Assembly (NCBI GenBank): GCA_030446745.1
Contig: JAUJMS010000009.1
Location: 1-64,000 of the forward strand
DNA length: 64,000 nucleotides
DNA from: Egibacteraceae bacterium
GTDB taxonomy: Bacteria > Actinomycetota > Nitriliruptoria > Euzebyales > Egibacteraceae
Reading direction: 5' to 3'
Shown: positions 8,610 through 16,729 of the stretch, piece after piece
Layout of the letters: every line of letters begins with the position of its first letter
Numbering within the stretch: the first letter of the stretch is position 1
Made by a program: the position numbers and the translations under genes
The notes under the pieces: generated by a model
Database searches by the model: none
Told to the model about the DNA's origin: nothing
The model's input: the letters and a program-made list of their open reading frames with translations, nothing else

Positions 8610-9647
8610 TTACAGCACGCGCACTCGGCCGTTGCCTGGGGCGACTCGGCCGACGACGGCCGCGACGTGGCCGCTGGCGCGCAAACTCTCGACGGCGTCC
8701 GCCGCGGCGTCCGGGGCGGCGCCGAACAGCAGGCCGCCGGACGTCTGCGGGTCCGCGAGCAGCGCGACCGTCGTCGCGTCGACGGCGCCCGCGTCGAGGC
8801 GATCGCGCACCCACGCCAGGTTGCGCTGGGTACCGCCGGGCACGATGCCGGCGGCCGCGAGGTCGCGGGCGCCCGGCAGCAGCGGGACGGCAGCGCTGTC
8901 CACGACCGCGTCGACACGGGACGCCTCCGCCATCCGCCGCAGGTGGCCGAGCAGGCCGAACCCGGTGACGTCGGTCGCGCCGGTGGCGCCCGCCGCCAGC
9001 GCCGCCGCGGCGGCGGCCGCGGTGGACCGCCGCATCGCCGCGACCGCCGCCGCGACGACATCGTCGGCCGCTTCGCCGCGCTTCACGGCGGTCGCCACCA
9101 CGCCGACGCCGAGCGGTTTCGTCAACACCAGCTCGTCGCCCGCGCGCAGGCCGGTGTTGGCGAGGATGCGATCAGGGTGGACCTCACCGACGACCGCGAG
9201 CCCGAACTTCGGCTCCGGGTCGTCGACGGTGTGGCCGCCGACGACGACCCAGCCGCCGTCGGCCGCCGCCTGCGCCGCCCCGGCGAGGACCTCGGACAGC
9301 AGGGCGGTGCTGAGCTCGTCGGCGTTCCAGCACACCAGGTTCAAGCCGAACAGCGGCCGGCCACCCATCGCGTAGACGTCCGACGCGGCGTTCGTCGCAG
9401 CGATCCGCCCCCACATCCGCGCGTCGTCCACGATCGGCGTGATGAAGTCAGCGGTCGCGACGAGGGCGCGGTCGGGCGTCAGGCGCCATACCGCGGCGTC
9501 GTCGCCGGTGTCGGCGCCGACGAGCAGCTCCGGTGCGGTTGCGGGGGTCAGGGAGCGCAGGACCTGCGCCAGCTCGCCGGGGGCGAGCTTGCAGGCTCAC
9601 CCGGCGCCGTGGCTGAACTCGGTCAGGCGTCGCGTCGAGGGATCCAC
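8610..9647 (-). CDS. selD: Selenophosphate synthase SelD, predicted selenoprotein (UGA at 9597-9599)
   Basis: SelD makes selenophosphate from selenide and ATP, the Se donor for selenocysteyl-tRNA. Downstream of position 9597 the protein is plain SelD: ACKLAPGELAQVL, TGDDAAVW, the ATP-site DVTGFGLLGHL and DPQTSGGLLFG. In frame from GTG 9647 the N-terminus is VDPSTRRLTEFSHGAG, then UGA, then ACKL. Family members have Cys or Sec exactly there (SHGAG-C/U-xCK), so UGA most likely encodes the catalytic Sec at codon 17. A start after the UGA would remove the whole active-site loop. The full length, 345 residues, is normal. The gene sits just upstream of the ssrA terminator region, same strand. Confidence 0.88.
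9563..9595 (-). promoter_or_regulatory. Candidate bacterial SECIS stem-loop in selD
   Basis: Starting two bases after the UGA, the mRNA can form CCUGC paired with GCAGG, an A/GGC internal loop, then AGCUCGCC paired perfectly with GGCGAGCU around a CCC loop. The apex lies about 15 nucleotides after the UGA, close to the usual bacterial SECIS distance. The apical loop does not show the consensus early G in the closed form, although opening the top pairs enlarges it to include GG. Position and strength support a SelB-binding element; the loop mismatch is a caution. Confidence 0.55.
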
Positions 9648-9681
9648 GCCCCGCAGGCTAGCGACGGGGCGGCGTAACGCA

Positions 9682-9731
9682 CGTTGCCTGGACGCAATCG
9701 GCAATATCCCGCCGATTCGGTCCAGGCAACG
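9682..9731 (-). terminator. Long stem-loop after ssrA, likely terminator
   Basis: An inverted repeat of 12 perfect pairs (CGTTGCCTGGAC with GTCCAGGCAACG), a 2-base mismatch, then 7 more pairs (AATCGGC with GCCGATT) around an 8-base loop. It begins 8 bases after the tmRNA 3' end on the same strand and 35 bases before the selD GTG. There is no U-run, which is common in high-G+C terminators. It would insulate selD from ssrA transcription or let only part of it through. Confidence 0.6.
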
Positions 9732-9738
9732 CACACGG

Positions 9739-10089
9739 TGGAGATGCCGGGAGTCGAACCCGGGTCCAGATGCCTCGACTCCGAAAGCCCTACGAGCGTA
9801 GGTTCCGATGCATTGTCGGGCTGCCCGGCCTCGGACCGAACCGCGTGGCAGCCGTACGCCACAAAAGTGTCCCCGACCGCCTGTGGCGGCGACGGTCAGG
9901 TGGAGCCTGGATGCGATGCCCGACCCCTCACTCCAGGCAAGTGAGGGCGGACAGGCGGCTTAGTTAGGCCGCCAGGGCGAAGTTGTCTTCGGCACCTAGA
10001 AGGTTGCCAGGGCAGTTTTACGAGGTGACCAGGCGTCCTCGGCTCGCGCTCCCGGGATCGACCGACACCTGTCGAAGCCAGTCATCCCC
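9739..10089 (-). ncRNA. ssrA: tmRNA (transfer-messenger RNA)
   Basis: The 5' end GGGGATGACTGGCTTCGACAG and the 3' end with the T-arm (GGTTCGACTCCCGGCATCTCC) are characteristic, and the two ends form the 7-bp acceptor stem. The discriminator A is at 9739; the next bases are CCG, so CCA is not fully encoded and must be added. The tag frame ends in ...AEDNFALAA followed by TAA at 9964-9966; read from a likely GGC resume codon at 10006-10008 the tag is GNLLGAEDNFALAA. The resume codon is uncertain. It rescues stalled ribosomes together with SmpB, encoded immediately upstream. Confidence 0.95.
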
Positions 10090-10140
10090 GAAAGGGTCGC
10101 GGATGCAGTTGTCAGCGGACCCAACGGCCACTGTACCCAG

Positions 10141-10608
10141 TCAGCCTTTCGACCGCTCCTTCAGCGCCCGGCTGATCTGGCGGTCGGCGTCGCGTTTGGC
10201 GAGGTCCGCGCGCTTGTCGTGGTGCGCCTTGCCGGTCGCGAGGCCGACGAGCAGCTTGGCTCGACCGTCCTTCCAGTACAGCCGCATCGGCACGAGCGTG
10301 CGGCCCTGTTCGCGGATGAACGCCGCCATGTCGTCGAGTTCCCGCCGGTGAACCAGCAGCTTGCGCTGCCGGGTCGGGTCGTGGTTGGCGCGGTTGCCGA
10401 ACGCGTACTCGGGGATGTGGGCCTGCACCAGCCAGGCCTCGCCGCCCCGCACCGTCGCGAACGCCTCGACGATCGACGCCTTGCCCGCCCGCAGCGACTT
10501 GACCTCCGTACCGGTCAGCACAAGACCCGCCTCGACGGTGTCGGTGATCTCGTAGTCGAACCGCGCGCGGCGGTTCACGGCGATCGTGTCCTCGCCCTTC
10601 TTGCGCAT
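10141..10608 (-). CDS. smpB: SsrA-binding protein SmpB
   Basis: SmpB binds the tRNA-like domain of tmRNA and delivers it to stalled ribosomes. The 155 residues hold the OB-fold signatures NRRARFDYEITDTVEAGLVLTG, TEVKSLRAGKASI, EAWLVQAHIPEY and RKLLVHRRELDDM, and a basic C-terminal tail (DRQISRALKERSKG) that enters the mRNA channel. It lies 51 bases upstream of ssrA and follows the ftsE-ftsX-peptidase group, an arrangement familiar from actinobacteria (ftsE-ftsX-smpB). Confidence 0.96.
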   Translation of the reverse strand: MRKKGEDTIAVNRRARFDYEITDTVEAGLVLTGTEVKSLRAGKASIVEAFATVRGGEAWLVQAHIPEYAFGNRANHDPTRQRKLLVHRRELDDMAAFIREQGRTLVPMRLYWKDGRAKLLVGLATGKAHHDKRADLAKRDADRQISRALKERSKG

Positions 10609-10618
10609 GGGCGCGACG

Positions 10619-11782
10619 TTACCCGGCGGGTGCCCTCACGAGCATGGCGCGCAGCACCCGCTGCGCGGCGGACAGCTGCGCGTCGGCGCCCTCGACGACC
10701 TCGTCCGGCTTGACGCCGACACCCTCGATCGAGTCCCCGGACGGGGTGAAGTACTCGGCGGTGGTGAACTTCACGCCGCCGCCGGCGTCCAGGCGTTCGA
10801 TCGTCTGCACGGTGCCCTTGCCGAACGTCGTCTGGCCCACGATCGTCCCGCGGCCGGCGTCCTGCACCGCGCCCGCGACGATCTCGCTGGCGCTGGCCGA
10901 GCTGTTGTCGACGAGCACGACCAGTGGCAGGGACTCGAGCGCGTCGCCGCGGGCCGTCAGCGTCTCGCGCTCGGCCTCGCGTTCGCGCACGCTGACGATG
11001 GCGCCGTCCTCGATGAAGACACTCGCAACGCTGACCGCCTCGGACAGCAGGCCACCAGGGTTGCCGCGCAGGTCCAGGACGATTCCGCGCGCGCCCGAGT
11101 CGACGAGCTCGTCGACCGCCTTGCGCACCCGCTCACCCGAGTCGTTGGAGAACTGCAGCAGCTTGACGTAGCCGCTGCCGTCGTCGAGCAACCGCGACTC
11201 GAGGTTCGGCACGTCGATGCGCTCGCGGGTCAGCGTGATCTCACGCCGGCCGGCACGGCCACCCGCCAGCCCGAGCGTGACCTCGGTGCCGGCGTCGCCT
11301 TTGACGCGGTCGACGATGACGTCGATGGGAAGGTCGCGCACGTCCTTGCCGTCGACGCTGACGATGCGCTCACCGACCTCGACACCGGCGCGCTCGGCCG
11401 GCGCGCCTTCGAGCACGGTGACCACGGTGACCCCGGCCGGCTTCTCTTCGAGCACCAGCCCGACGCCCGAGAACTCGCCGTCGAGCAGGTCGTTGAACGC
11501 GCTGAACGCCTCCGCGTCGTAGTACTGGGCGTACGGGTCGCCGAGCGCCTCGAGCAGGCCGTTGACCGCGCCCTCGACGAGCTCGTCGTCGTCGGGTCGC
11601 TCGACCGCCCCCGCGTCAACTTTCGCGAAGACCTCGTCGACCACGCGGGTCCGGCGCCCGGCGTCCCCGCCGCTTGACACGACACCGACGCCGCCGTCGG
11701 CGACCCCCTCGTTGTAGGCGGCGGTGGCGACGCCCGCGAGCAGGACGACGGCACATGAGATGGCGGTCAGACGCTGGAGCAT
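10619..11782 (-). CDS. S41-family carboxy-terminal processing protease (CtpA/Prc type)
   Basis: The 387-residue exported or membrane-anchored protease has an N-terminal signal anchor (RLTAISCAVVLLAGVATAAYNEG), an S41 N-terminal region with YAQYYDAEAFSAFNDLLDGEFSGVG, a PDZ domain (GVTVVTVLEGAPAERAGVEVG) and a Ser/Lys catalytic core: the Ser lies in VDNSSASASEIVAGAVQ and the Lys in GQTTFGKGTVQT. Such proteases process or clear periplasmic or cell-wall proteins. It follows the M23 peptidase by 62 bases and precedes smpB by 10, so it is probably co-transcribed with ftsEX; controlled turnover of the adjacent hydrolase is a reasonable inference. Confidence 0.9.
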   Translation of the reverse strand: MLQRLTAISCAVVLLAGVATAAYNEGVADGGVGVVSSGGDAGRRTRVVDEVFAKVDAGAVERPDDDELVEGAVNGLLEALGDPYAQYYDAEAFSAFNDLLDGEFSGVGLVLEEKPAGVTVVTVLEGAPAERAGVEVGERIVSVDGKDVRDLPIDVIVDRVKGDAGTEVTLGLAGGRAGRREITLTRERIDVPNLESRLLDDGSGYVKLLQFSNDSGERVRKAVDELVDSGARGIVLDLRGNPGGLLSEAVSVASVFIEDGAIVSVREREAERETLTARGDALESLPLVVLVDNSSASASEIVAGAVQDAGRGTIVGQTTFGKGTVQTIERLDAGGGVKFTTAEYFTPSGDSIEGVGVKPDEVVEGADAQLSAAQRVLRAMLVRAPAG

Positions 11783-11844
11783 GAGGTCAAGCGTGCCACG
11801 CCGCCCGCGGCGACGCCTCTGCGGCGGCGCGGCTTTGCGAAACC

Positions 11845-13629
11845 TTAGAAGTACGCCATCGGCTCACGCGGCTCGCCGTTGACCCTGACCTCAAAGTGGA
11901 GATGCGGTCCGGTGGAGTAGCCGGTGGACCCGACGTAGCCGATCACCTCGCCGCGCGAGACCGTGTCGCCGGCGCTCACCGCGACGCTGGACTGGTGGGC
12001 GTACAGCGTCGCGAGACCGTCGCCGTGGTCGAGCACGACCGTGTTGCCGTAGCCGCCGCGCTCCCCCGCGGAGACCACCGTCGCGTCGGCGACCGCGACG
12101 ATGGGCGCACCGTCGCCGGCGCCGATGTCGATGCCGGCGTGGAAGCGGCGGGTGCCGAAGACGGGGTGTGTCCGCCAGCCGTAGTCGCTGGTCTTCGGGC
12201 CGTCGGCGGGCCACAGGAACGCCGCGGTCGACGTGGCCGGCTTGCTGGCCGGCGCCGCTTCGGTCGTCGCGCCCTCGGCGGGCGCCGCGGCCACCTCTGT
12301 CTCGGCTTCGGGGGCGGGTGGTGGCTCCGCCTGGGCCGGTTCGGCAGCGCGGCGTGCGGCCGCGCGGCGCTCGGCGGCGCGGGCGGCAGCCGCCTCGCGC
12401 CGTCGACGCTCCGCGGCCTCGCGCTCCGCCGCGGCGTCGGCCTGCGCCGCGGCCTTCGCCTGTTCCTGCGCCTCGGCCTTCGCCTGTTCCTGCGCCTTGG
12501 CCTTCGCCTGTTCCTGCGCCTCGGCCTCCGCGGCGGCCGCGGCGGCTTCGGCTGCGGCTTCGGCTTCCGCTGCGGCTTTCGCCTGTTCCTGCGCCGCGGC
12601 CTTCGCCTGTTCCTGCGCCTCGGCCTCCGCGGCGGCCGCGGCGGCTTCAGCTTCGGCTTCGGCTGCGGCTTCGGCTTCGGCTGCGGCCGCGGCTTCGGCG
12701 GCTTCTGCCTCGGCCTGCGCTTGCGCCTGCGCCTCGGCGGCCTCCGCCGCGGCGGCCGCCTCGGCCGCCGCGCGCTCCTCGGCGGCCCGCTGCGCGGCCT
12801 GCTCCTCCGCGCGCTGGCGCAGTTCGGCCTCGATCTGGTCGCTCTGCGCCTCGAGCTCGTCGACCATGACGAGATAGGAGTCGCGGTCGTCCTCGAGCTG
12901 GGCGAGCAGCCGGCGGTGCGTGTCCGCCTCCGCCTCGGCGGCGCGCGCAAGCGCTTGCTGCTCGGCGATCAGCGTGGCCACCGCGTCGCGCTCCTTCGCG
13001 GCGACCGCCTGCTGCGCGGCGTGTTTGTCCTGCAGGGCAGCGAACTCGGCGGTGCTGCGCTCGATGCGCCGCGACAGCCCCGTGATGATCTCGACCTGCT
13101 CCTTGTCTTGGTCGAGCAGGGCGCGCGCGTACTTCATCCCGCGCTGGAACTCCGCGACGTCGTCGACCTCGACGACGAAGGTCGAGTACGCGGCCGCCCC
13201 GCCGTACATGTACGACGCGCGCGCCCGCTGGACGAAAACCTTGCGCTGGTCGGCCAGGCGCCGGCGCGTCGCGGCAAGCTCGTCCTCCGTGGCGACAAGG
13301 CGCTGGGTCGTCGTGGCGAGATCCGCCTGGGTCCGCTCGACGGTCGCCTGCGCCGCGGCCAGCTCACCCTCGAGGGCGGCGAGCTGCCCGTCGAGGTCGC
13401 GGCGGCGGGCTTCGACCGCCGCGAGGTCCGCGAGCTCGACGGCGGTGTCCTCCTCGACCTCGCGCAGACCGTCGCGGGCGTCGTCGAGCTGGTCGTTGAC
13501 CTCGTCGAGGTCGACTTCCGGGTTCGGCGCCGCCCCCACCGGGGCGGGCAACAGCACGCCGACGACGCACAGCGTCATGACCAGTTGGCGCGCGAACGCG
13601 CGGTCCCACTTCATCATCCGCATAACCAT
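11845..13629 (-). CDS. Coiled-coil M23 (LytM) peptidoglycan endopeptidase, FtsEX partner candidate
   Basis: The 594-residue secreted protein has a signal peptide (ending in PAPVGAAP), two long coiled coils from about residue 40 to 280, an Ala/Glu/Gln-rich stalk with tandem QEQAKAxA units, then a C-terminal LytM domain. All metal and catalytic residues are present: HAGIDIG, LYAHQSS and GPHLHFEV, so it should be an active zinc endopeptidase, unlike inactive E. coli EnvC. The EnvC/PcsB-like coiled coil beside ftsX implies activation by FtsEX during septation. Several in-frame ATGs lie at the start (13629, 13623); the exact one is uncertain. Confidence 0.88.
   Translation of the reverse strand: MVMRMMKWDRAFARQLVMTLCVVGVLLPAPVGAAPNPEVDLDEVNDQLDDARDGLREVEEDTAVELADLAAVEARRRDLDGQLAALEGELAAAQATVERTQADLATTTQRLVATEDELAATRRRLADQRKVFVQRARASYMYGGAAAYSTFVVEVDDVAEFQRGMKYARALLDQDKEQVEIITGLSRRIERSTAEFAALQDKHAAQQAVAAKERDAVATLIAEQQALARAAEAEADTHRRLLAQLEDDRDSYLVMVDELEAQSDQIEAELRQRAEEQAAQRAAEERAAAEAAAAAEAAEAQAQAQAEAEAAEAAAAAEAEAAAEAEAEAAAAAAEAEAQEQAKAAAQEQAKAAAEAEAAAEAAAAAAEAEAQEQAKAKAQEQAKAEAQEQAKAAAQADAAAEREAAERRRREAAAARAAERRAAARRAAEPAQAEPPPAPEAETEVAAAPAEGATTEAAPASKPATSTAAFLWPADGPKTSDYGWRTHPVFGTRRFHAGIDIGAGDGAPIVAVADATVVSAGERGGYGNTVVLDHGDGLATLYAHQSSVAVSAGDTVSRGEVIGYVGSTGYSTGPHLHFEVRVNGEPREPMAYF
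12454..12624. repeat. 24-bp tandem repeats in the hydrolase stalk
   Basis: A unit close to CTTCGCCTGTTCCTGCGCC recurs with a 24-base period at 12454, 12478 and 12502, and again near 12577 and 12601. On the coding (minus) strand it encodes the helical octad AxAQEQAK. Copy number probably varies between strains, changing stalk length between coiled coil and catalytic domain. Confidence 0.75.
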
Positions 13630-13720
13630 AGACCCCTGCGCCCACGTTGGCCACTCTTGTCACAGCAGTCACAGGTTCGGCACGCACGCGGGCCGCCTTG
13701 ACTGTGACGACCCCGCCGCG

Positions 13721-14599
13721 TCAGACGTCGAGGAAGCGGCGCAGCGACAACCACGAGGCGACGGTCGCGACGAGCGCACCGGCGATGACCAGCAGCGGGA
13801 TCGTCAAGGCCACGTCGCTCGTGCTGATGAAGGGGAAGAACCGGATCTCGCTCTTGATGCGCGACAGCAGCAGCACGTCGCCGAGCAGCAGCAAGCCGCC
13901 GGCGATGACGGCGCCCACGACGCCCGCGACGAGGCCCTCGACGATGAAGGGCAGGCGGATGTACCAGTTCGTGGCGCCGACGAGCTTCATGATCGCGGTC
14001 TGCTCGCGGCGGGCGAAGGCGGTGATGCGGATGGTGTTGGAGATCAACGCCGCGGCGGCGATGAGCTGCAGCCCCGCGACGGCCAGCGCCCCGGTGCGCA
14101 CCAGGCGCATGATGGCGAAGAAGCGCTTGAGCACGTCGCGTTGGTCGACGACCTCCTCGATGCCCGGATAGCTGGAGAACTGCGTCGCGATGACGTCGAA
14201 CTGCTCGGGGTCGGTCATCCGCACGCGGAACGACGCCGGCAGGTCGTCGGGCTGCAGCGCCTGGATCACCTCGGGCTCGTTGGCGAAGATCTCCTTGGCG
14301 TTGGCGAAGGCCTGCTGTTTGGACTCGAAGATGGTCTCCTCGACCAGCGGGTGTTCGCTCAGGGCGTCCTGCAGCGACCGACGCTGGTCCTCCGAGATGG
14401 TTTCCTCGAGGAAGATCGACACCTCGACCTGGCCGAACAAGATCCGCTGCGCCTTGTTGACCTGCACCTGGGTCAACACGCCCGCGCCCAGCAGCGCGAG
14501 GCTGACGGTGACGGTGACCACCGTCGCCAGGGTCATGAGCAGGTTGCGGCGCAGGCCGATGACGGCCTCGTACGACAGGTAGCGCCACCTAGGCCCCAT
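13721..14599 (-). CDS. ftsX: Cell-division ABC permease FtsX
   Basis: FtsX is the membrane partner of FtsE and passes the ATPase cycle to cell-wall hydrolases outside the cell. The 292-residue protein has a cytoplasmic start ([19 protein letters not shown]), TM1 ([20 protein letters not shown]), a large extracellular loop (about residues 45-170) expected to bind the hydrolase, and three C-terminal TM helices with the [31 protein letters not shown] coupling segment. The ATG at 14599 overlaps ftsE by 11 bases and is preferred to an upstream in-frame start because it gives the canonical N-terminus. Confidence 0.95.
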   Translation of the reverse strand: MGPRWRYLSYEAVIGLRRNLLMTLATVVTVTVSLALLGAGVLTQVQVNKAQRILFGQVEVSIFLEETISEDQRRSLQDALSEHPLVEETIFESKQQAFANAKEIFANEPEVIQALQPDDLPASFRVRMTDPEQFDVIATQFSSYPGIEEVVDQRDVLKRFFAIMRLVRTGALAVAGLQLIAAAALISNTIRITAFARREQTAIMKLVGATNWYIRLPFIVEGLVAGVVGAVIAGGLLLLGDVLLLSRIKSEIRFFPFISTSDVALTIPLLVIAGALVATVASWLSLRRFLDV

Positions 14600-15275
14600 A
14601 GCCGTACACCCCCCGCGTCTGGTCACGCACGAGGGCGCCGTCCTGCAGCTCGACGACCCGCCGCCGCATGGAGTCGACGATGTGCTGGTCGTGCGTCGCC
14701 ATGATGACGGTCGTGCCGGTGCGGTTGATGCGGTCGAGCAGTTTCATGATCCCGACGCTGGTCGTCGGGTCGAGGTTCCCGGTCGGCTCGTCACACAGCA
14801 GGATGCGGGGCCGGTTGACGAAGGCCCGGGCGATGGACACGCGCTGCTGTTCGCCGCCGGACAGCTCGTCGGGCCTGGCGTCGAGCTTGTGCGACAGGCC
14901 GACGAGGTCGAGCACCTCGGGGACGGTGCGCTGGATGGTGTGGCGCGGCTTGCCGATCACCTCCAGCGCGAACGCGACGTTCTCGGCGACGGTCTTGTTC
15001 TCCAGCAGCTTGAAGTCCTGGAAAACGCAACCCAGCTCACGGCGGAGCGTCGGGACGCGCCACGGCTTGAGCTCGTTGAGCCGCTTGCCGGCGACGTAGA
15101 TGTCGCCGCGGTCGGGGTTCTCGTCCTTGAGCAGCAGCTTGATGAACGTCGACTTGCCCGAGCCTGAGGAGCCGACGAGAAAGACGAACTCGCCCTTGAG
15201 AATTTCCAGGGAGATGTCGCGCAGCGCGACGACGGTGCGCTTGTAGGTCTTGGTGACGTTGTCGAGTCGGATCAC
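14589..15275 (-). CDS. ftsE: Cell-division ATP-binding protein FtsE
   Basis: Cytosolic ABC ATPase of the FtsEX complex. The 228 residues show Walker [10 protein letters not shown] (35-43), Q-loop [13 protein letters not shown], signature [14 protein letters not shown], Walker [14 protein letters not shown] and the H-loop MATHDQ. The GTG start at 15275 gives the normal [12 protein letters not shown]-terminus. It heads the ftsE-ftsX-M23-S41-smpB-ssrA run; a stem-loop at 15347-15366 separates it from the transketolase-like pair upstream. Confidence 0.96.
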   Translation of the reverse strand: MIRLDNVTKTYKRTVVALRDISLEILKGEFVFLVGSSGSGKSTFIKLLLKDENPDRGDIYVAGKRLNELKPWRVPTLRRELGCVFQDFKLLENKTVAENVAFALEVIGKPRHTIQRTVPEVLDLVGLSHKLDARPDELSGGEQQRVSIARAFVNRPRILLCDEPTGNLDPTTSVGIMKLLDRINRTGTTVIMATHDQHIVDSMRRRVVELQDGALVRDQTRGVYGYGA

Positions 15276-15346
15276 GGCGGCCTCCGGCTGTCGGCGCTTG
15301 CGGTCGTAGGGCTGGCCCGTGCGGCTGGGCCCGCCACGAACGCAAG

Positions 15347-15366
15347 CGCCCGCGCGAACGCGGGCG
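15347..15366 (-). terminator. GC-rich hairpin upstream of ftsE
   Basis: CGCCCGCG and CGCGGGCG form eight perfect pairs closed by a CGAA tetraloop, inside the 170-base gap between the transketolase-like genes and ftsE. No T-run follows. It could terminate the upstream operon, leaving ftsE with its own promoter in the remaining 70 bases. Confidence 0.45.
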
Positions 15367-15445
15367 TCAACGTCGTCGAGCCTAACACGGGCATCCGCCG
15401 CCACCCTGTTGGCGCCACCGCCAACCGGCGTCGGTGATCCGGCAC

Positions 15446-16165
15446 TCAGCCGGCGACGCTGACGTGCGCCAGCACCGCGTCCATGACCTGGCGCGGAGCC
15501 ATGCCGGCGGTCTCGACACGCCGCAACGCGTCTGGCCAGCGCCCGTCGTCCAACGCGGCCGCGGCGGCGGGTGGGCCGACGAGCAGGGCGTCGTCGTCGA
15601 GCAACGCCGCGTGCTGCCGGCGTGTGAGCACCGGCAGCTCGACGGCCGACGTCGGAACCCCCCGGCCGGCGAGCATGCGCGCGGCGGCCAGCATCGTCGC
15701 CGTCGCCGCGCCGGCGGCGACGAGGGTGGCTGCGGTCCCCCGCCGCCACGTCCGGGGCGCCGTGGTCGCCGGCGGGGCGAGGTCGTGGAAGGCCGCGGTC
15801 GCGGTCAGGAGCAGCACCGCCCGCGGCGCTGCCGCGACCACGGGCGCGACGTCGTCGGGGCGGGCCGGCCGTAGCACCGGCCAGCCGTCTGTCAGCGCCG
15901 CGTGGGCCACCGGGCGGGCCGCGGTCGCGACGAGGACGGGAAGGCTGCCCGGGGGGGCGACCCAGGTCGTGTGGACCAGCACGATCGCCGTGCGGCCGCC
16001 CAGCGCGACGCCCGCGGCCACGGCCGTGCGGGTGACCTCGCCCGGGGCGGTGACGGCGGCGACGCCGGCCCCCGCGAGCAACGCGCTCAGCCGGCCGGGA
16101 TCGCGGCCGGTGACCACGACGCGGTCGGCCGCCGCGGCGGCGAGCGCGCCCGACAGGTCGTTCAC
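15446..16165 (-). CDS. Transketolase C-terminal-half-like protein (pyrimidine-binding fold), divergent
   Basis: The 239-residue protein resembles the Pyr plus C-terminal domains of split transketolases: [62 protein letters not shown] and a Rossmann-like [24 protein letters not shown] followed by [19 protein letters not shown]. It overlaps the N-terminal-half-like gene by GTGA, so the pair forms a two-subunit protein. The catalytic Glu expected for ThDP activation is not obvious. Enzymatic activity is doubtful; the assignment rests on domain layout and gene pairing. Confidence 0.5.
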   Translation of the reverse strand: MNDLSGALAAAAADRVVVTGRDPGRLSALLAGAGVAAVTAPGEVTRTAVAAGVALGGRTAIVLVHTTWVAPPGSLPVLVATAARPVAHAALTDGWPVLRPARPDDVAPVVAAAPRAVLLLTATAAFHDLAPPATTAPRTWRRGTAATLVAAGAATATMLAAARMLAGRGVPTSAVELPVLTRRQHAALLDDDALLVGPPAAAAALDDGRWPDALRRVETAGMAPRQVMDAVLAHVSVAG

Positions 16166-16722
16166 CGCGGCTGCGCGAGCACCACGGACGGCTGGCCGCG
16201 CACCGCCAGCGCGTGGTCCAGCGCGCCCAGCAGACGCACGGGCTCGTCGTCGGGCACGGTGCGCACGGCCCAACCGGAGGCCCGCCACAACGCCGCCGTG
16301 GCGGCGCCCGCGACGAGCGCGCCGACCGTATCGGCGGCGGTGTCGGCGGCCGCGCGCGCGACCTCCCAGACCCCGCCGTCGTCGCAGGCATCCTCGTCGA
16401 GCAGGCACCACGCCCGCCATACGGCGCCGTCCAGCGCGCTTGCGACGCCCGCGCCGAAGGCCAGGCCCAGCGCCTGACCGCCCGTCGCCGCGCCGACGTA
16501 GCCCTGCCCGGACCGCCAGCCGGCGGCCTGCAGCCGTCGCTCCAACGCGACGGTCGTGCCGGCGGTGGCGACGATCCGGTCGCGGTCGCCCCAGCCGGGG
16601 TCGCCCGGGTCCAGCTGCGCGACGCCGGCGTCGACCAGGCACGCCGCCCACGACGCCGCCCCGCCGGTCGTCAGCCCCCGCAGCGCCCGCAGGTCGACGC
16701 TGTCAAGCAGCGAGCGCGGCAC
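16162..16722 (-). CDS. Transketolase N-terminal-half-like protein lacking the ThDP motif
   Basis: The 186-residue protein follows the pattern of a transketolase N-terminal subunit: an [12 protein letters not shown] start, [51 protein letters not shown] and [25 protein letters not shown]. The last segment aligns with the family GDGE...EGxxWEA motif, but GDG is replaced by DED and no downstream NN follows, so ThDP-Mg binding is probably lost. It is short for the family (about 280 residues). Start GTG 16722 lies 7 bases after the prfB stop. It may be a scaffold or regulatory relic. Confidence 0.5.
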   Translation of the reverse strand: MPRSLLDSVDLRALRGLTTGGAASWAACLVDAGVAQLDPGDPGWGDRDRIVATAGTTVALERRLQAAGWRSGQGYVGAATGGQALGLAFGAGVASALDGAVWRAWCLLDEDACDDGGVWEVARAAADTAADTVGALVAGAATAALWRASGWAVRTVPDDEPVRLLGALDHALAVRGQPSVVLAQPR

Positions 16723-16729
16723 GCCGGCG

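Noticed and set aside
8610..9431. A shorter SelD starting at GTG 9431
   Set aside because: It would omit the catalytic loop (SHGAG-x-ACK) and the ATP-binding TGDDAAVW; reading through the UGA gives a complete SelD.
9563..9595. UGA in selD as one more sequencing frameshift
   Set aside because: It is an in-frame stop with no length change; the reading frame is identical on both sides and the residue position is the expected Cys/Sec site.
12430..12720. CRISPR-like direct repeats in the hydrolase gene
   Set aside because: The 24-bp units are directly adjacent, in frame and encode helical octads; there are no unique spacers and no cas genes.
11896..13701. A 601-residue open frame antisense to the M23 hydrolase
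   Set aside because: It is Leu/Arg/Gly-rich low complexity produced by the complementary strand of the Ala/Glu-repeat coding region, with no ribosome binding site and no family motif.
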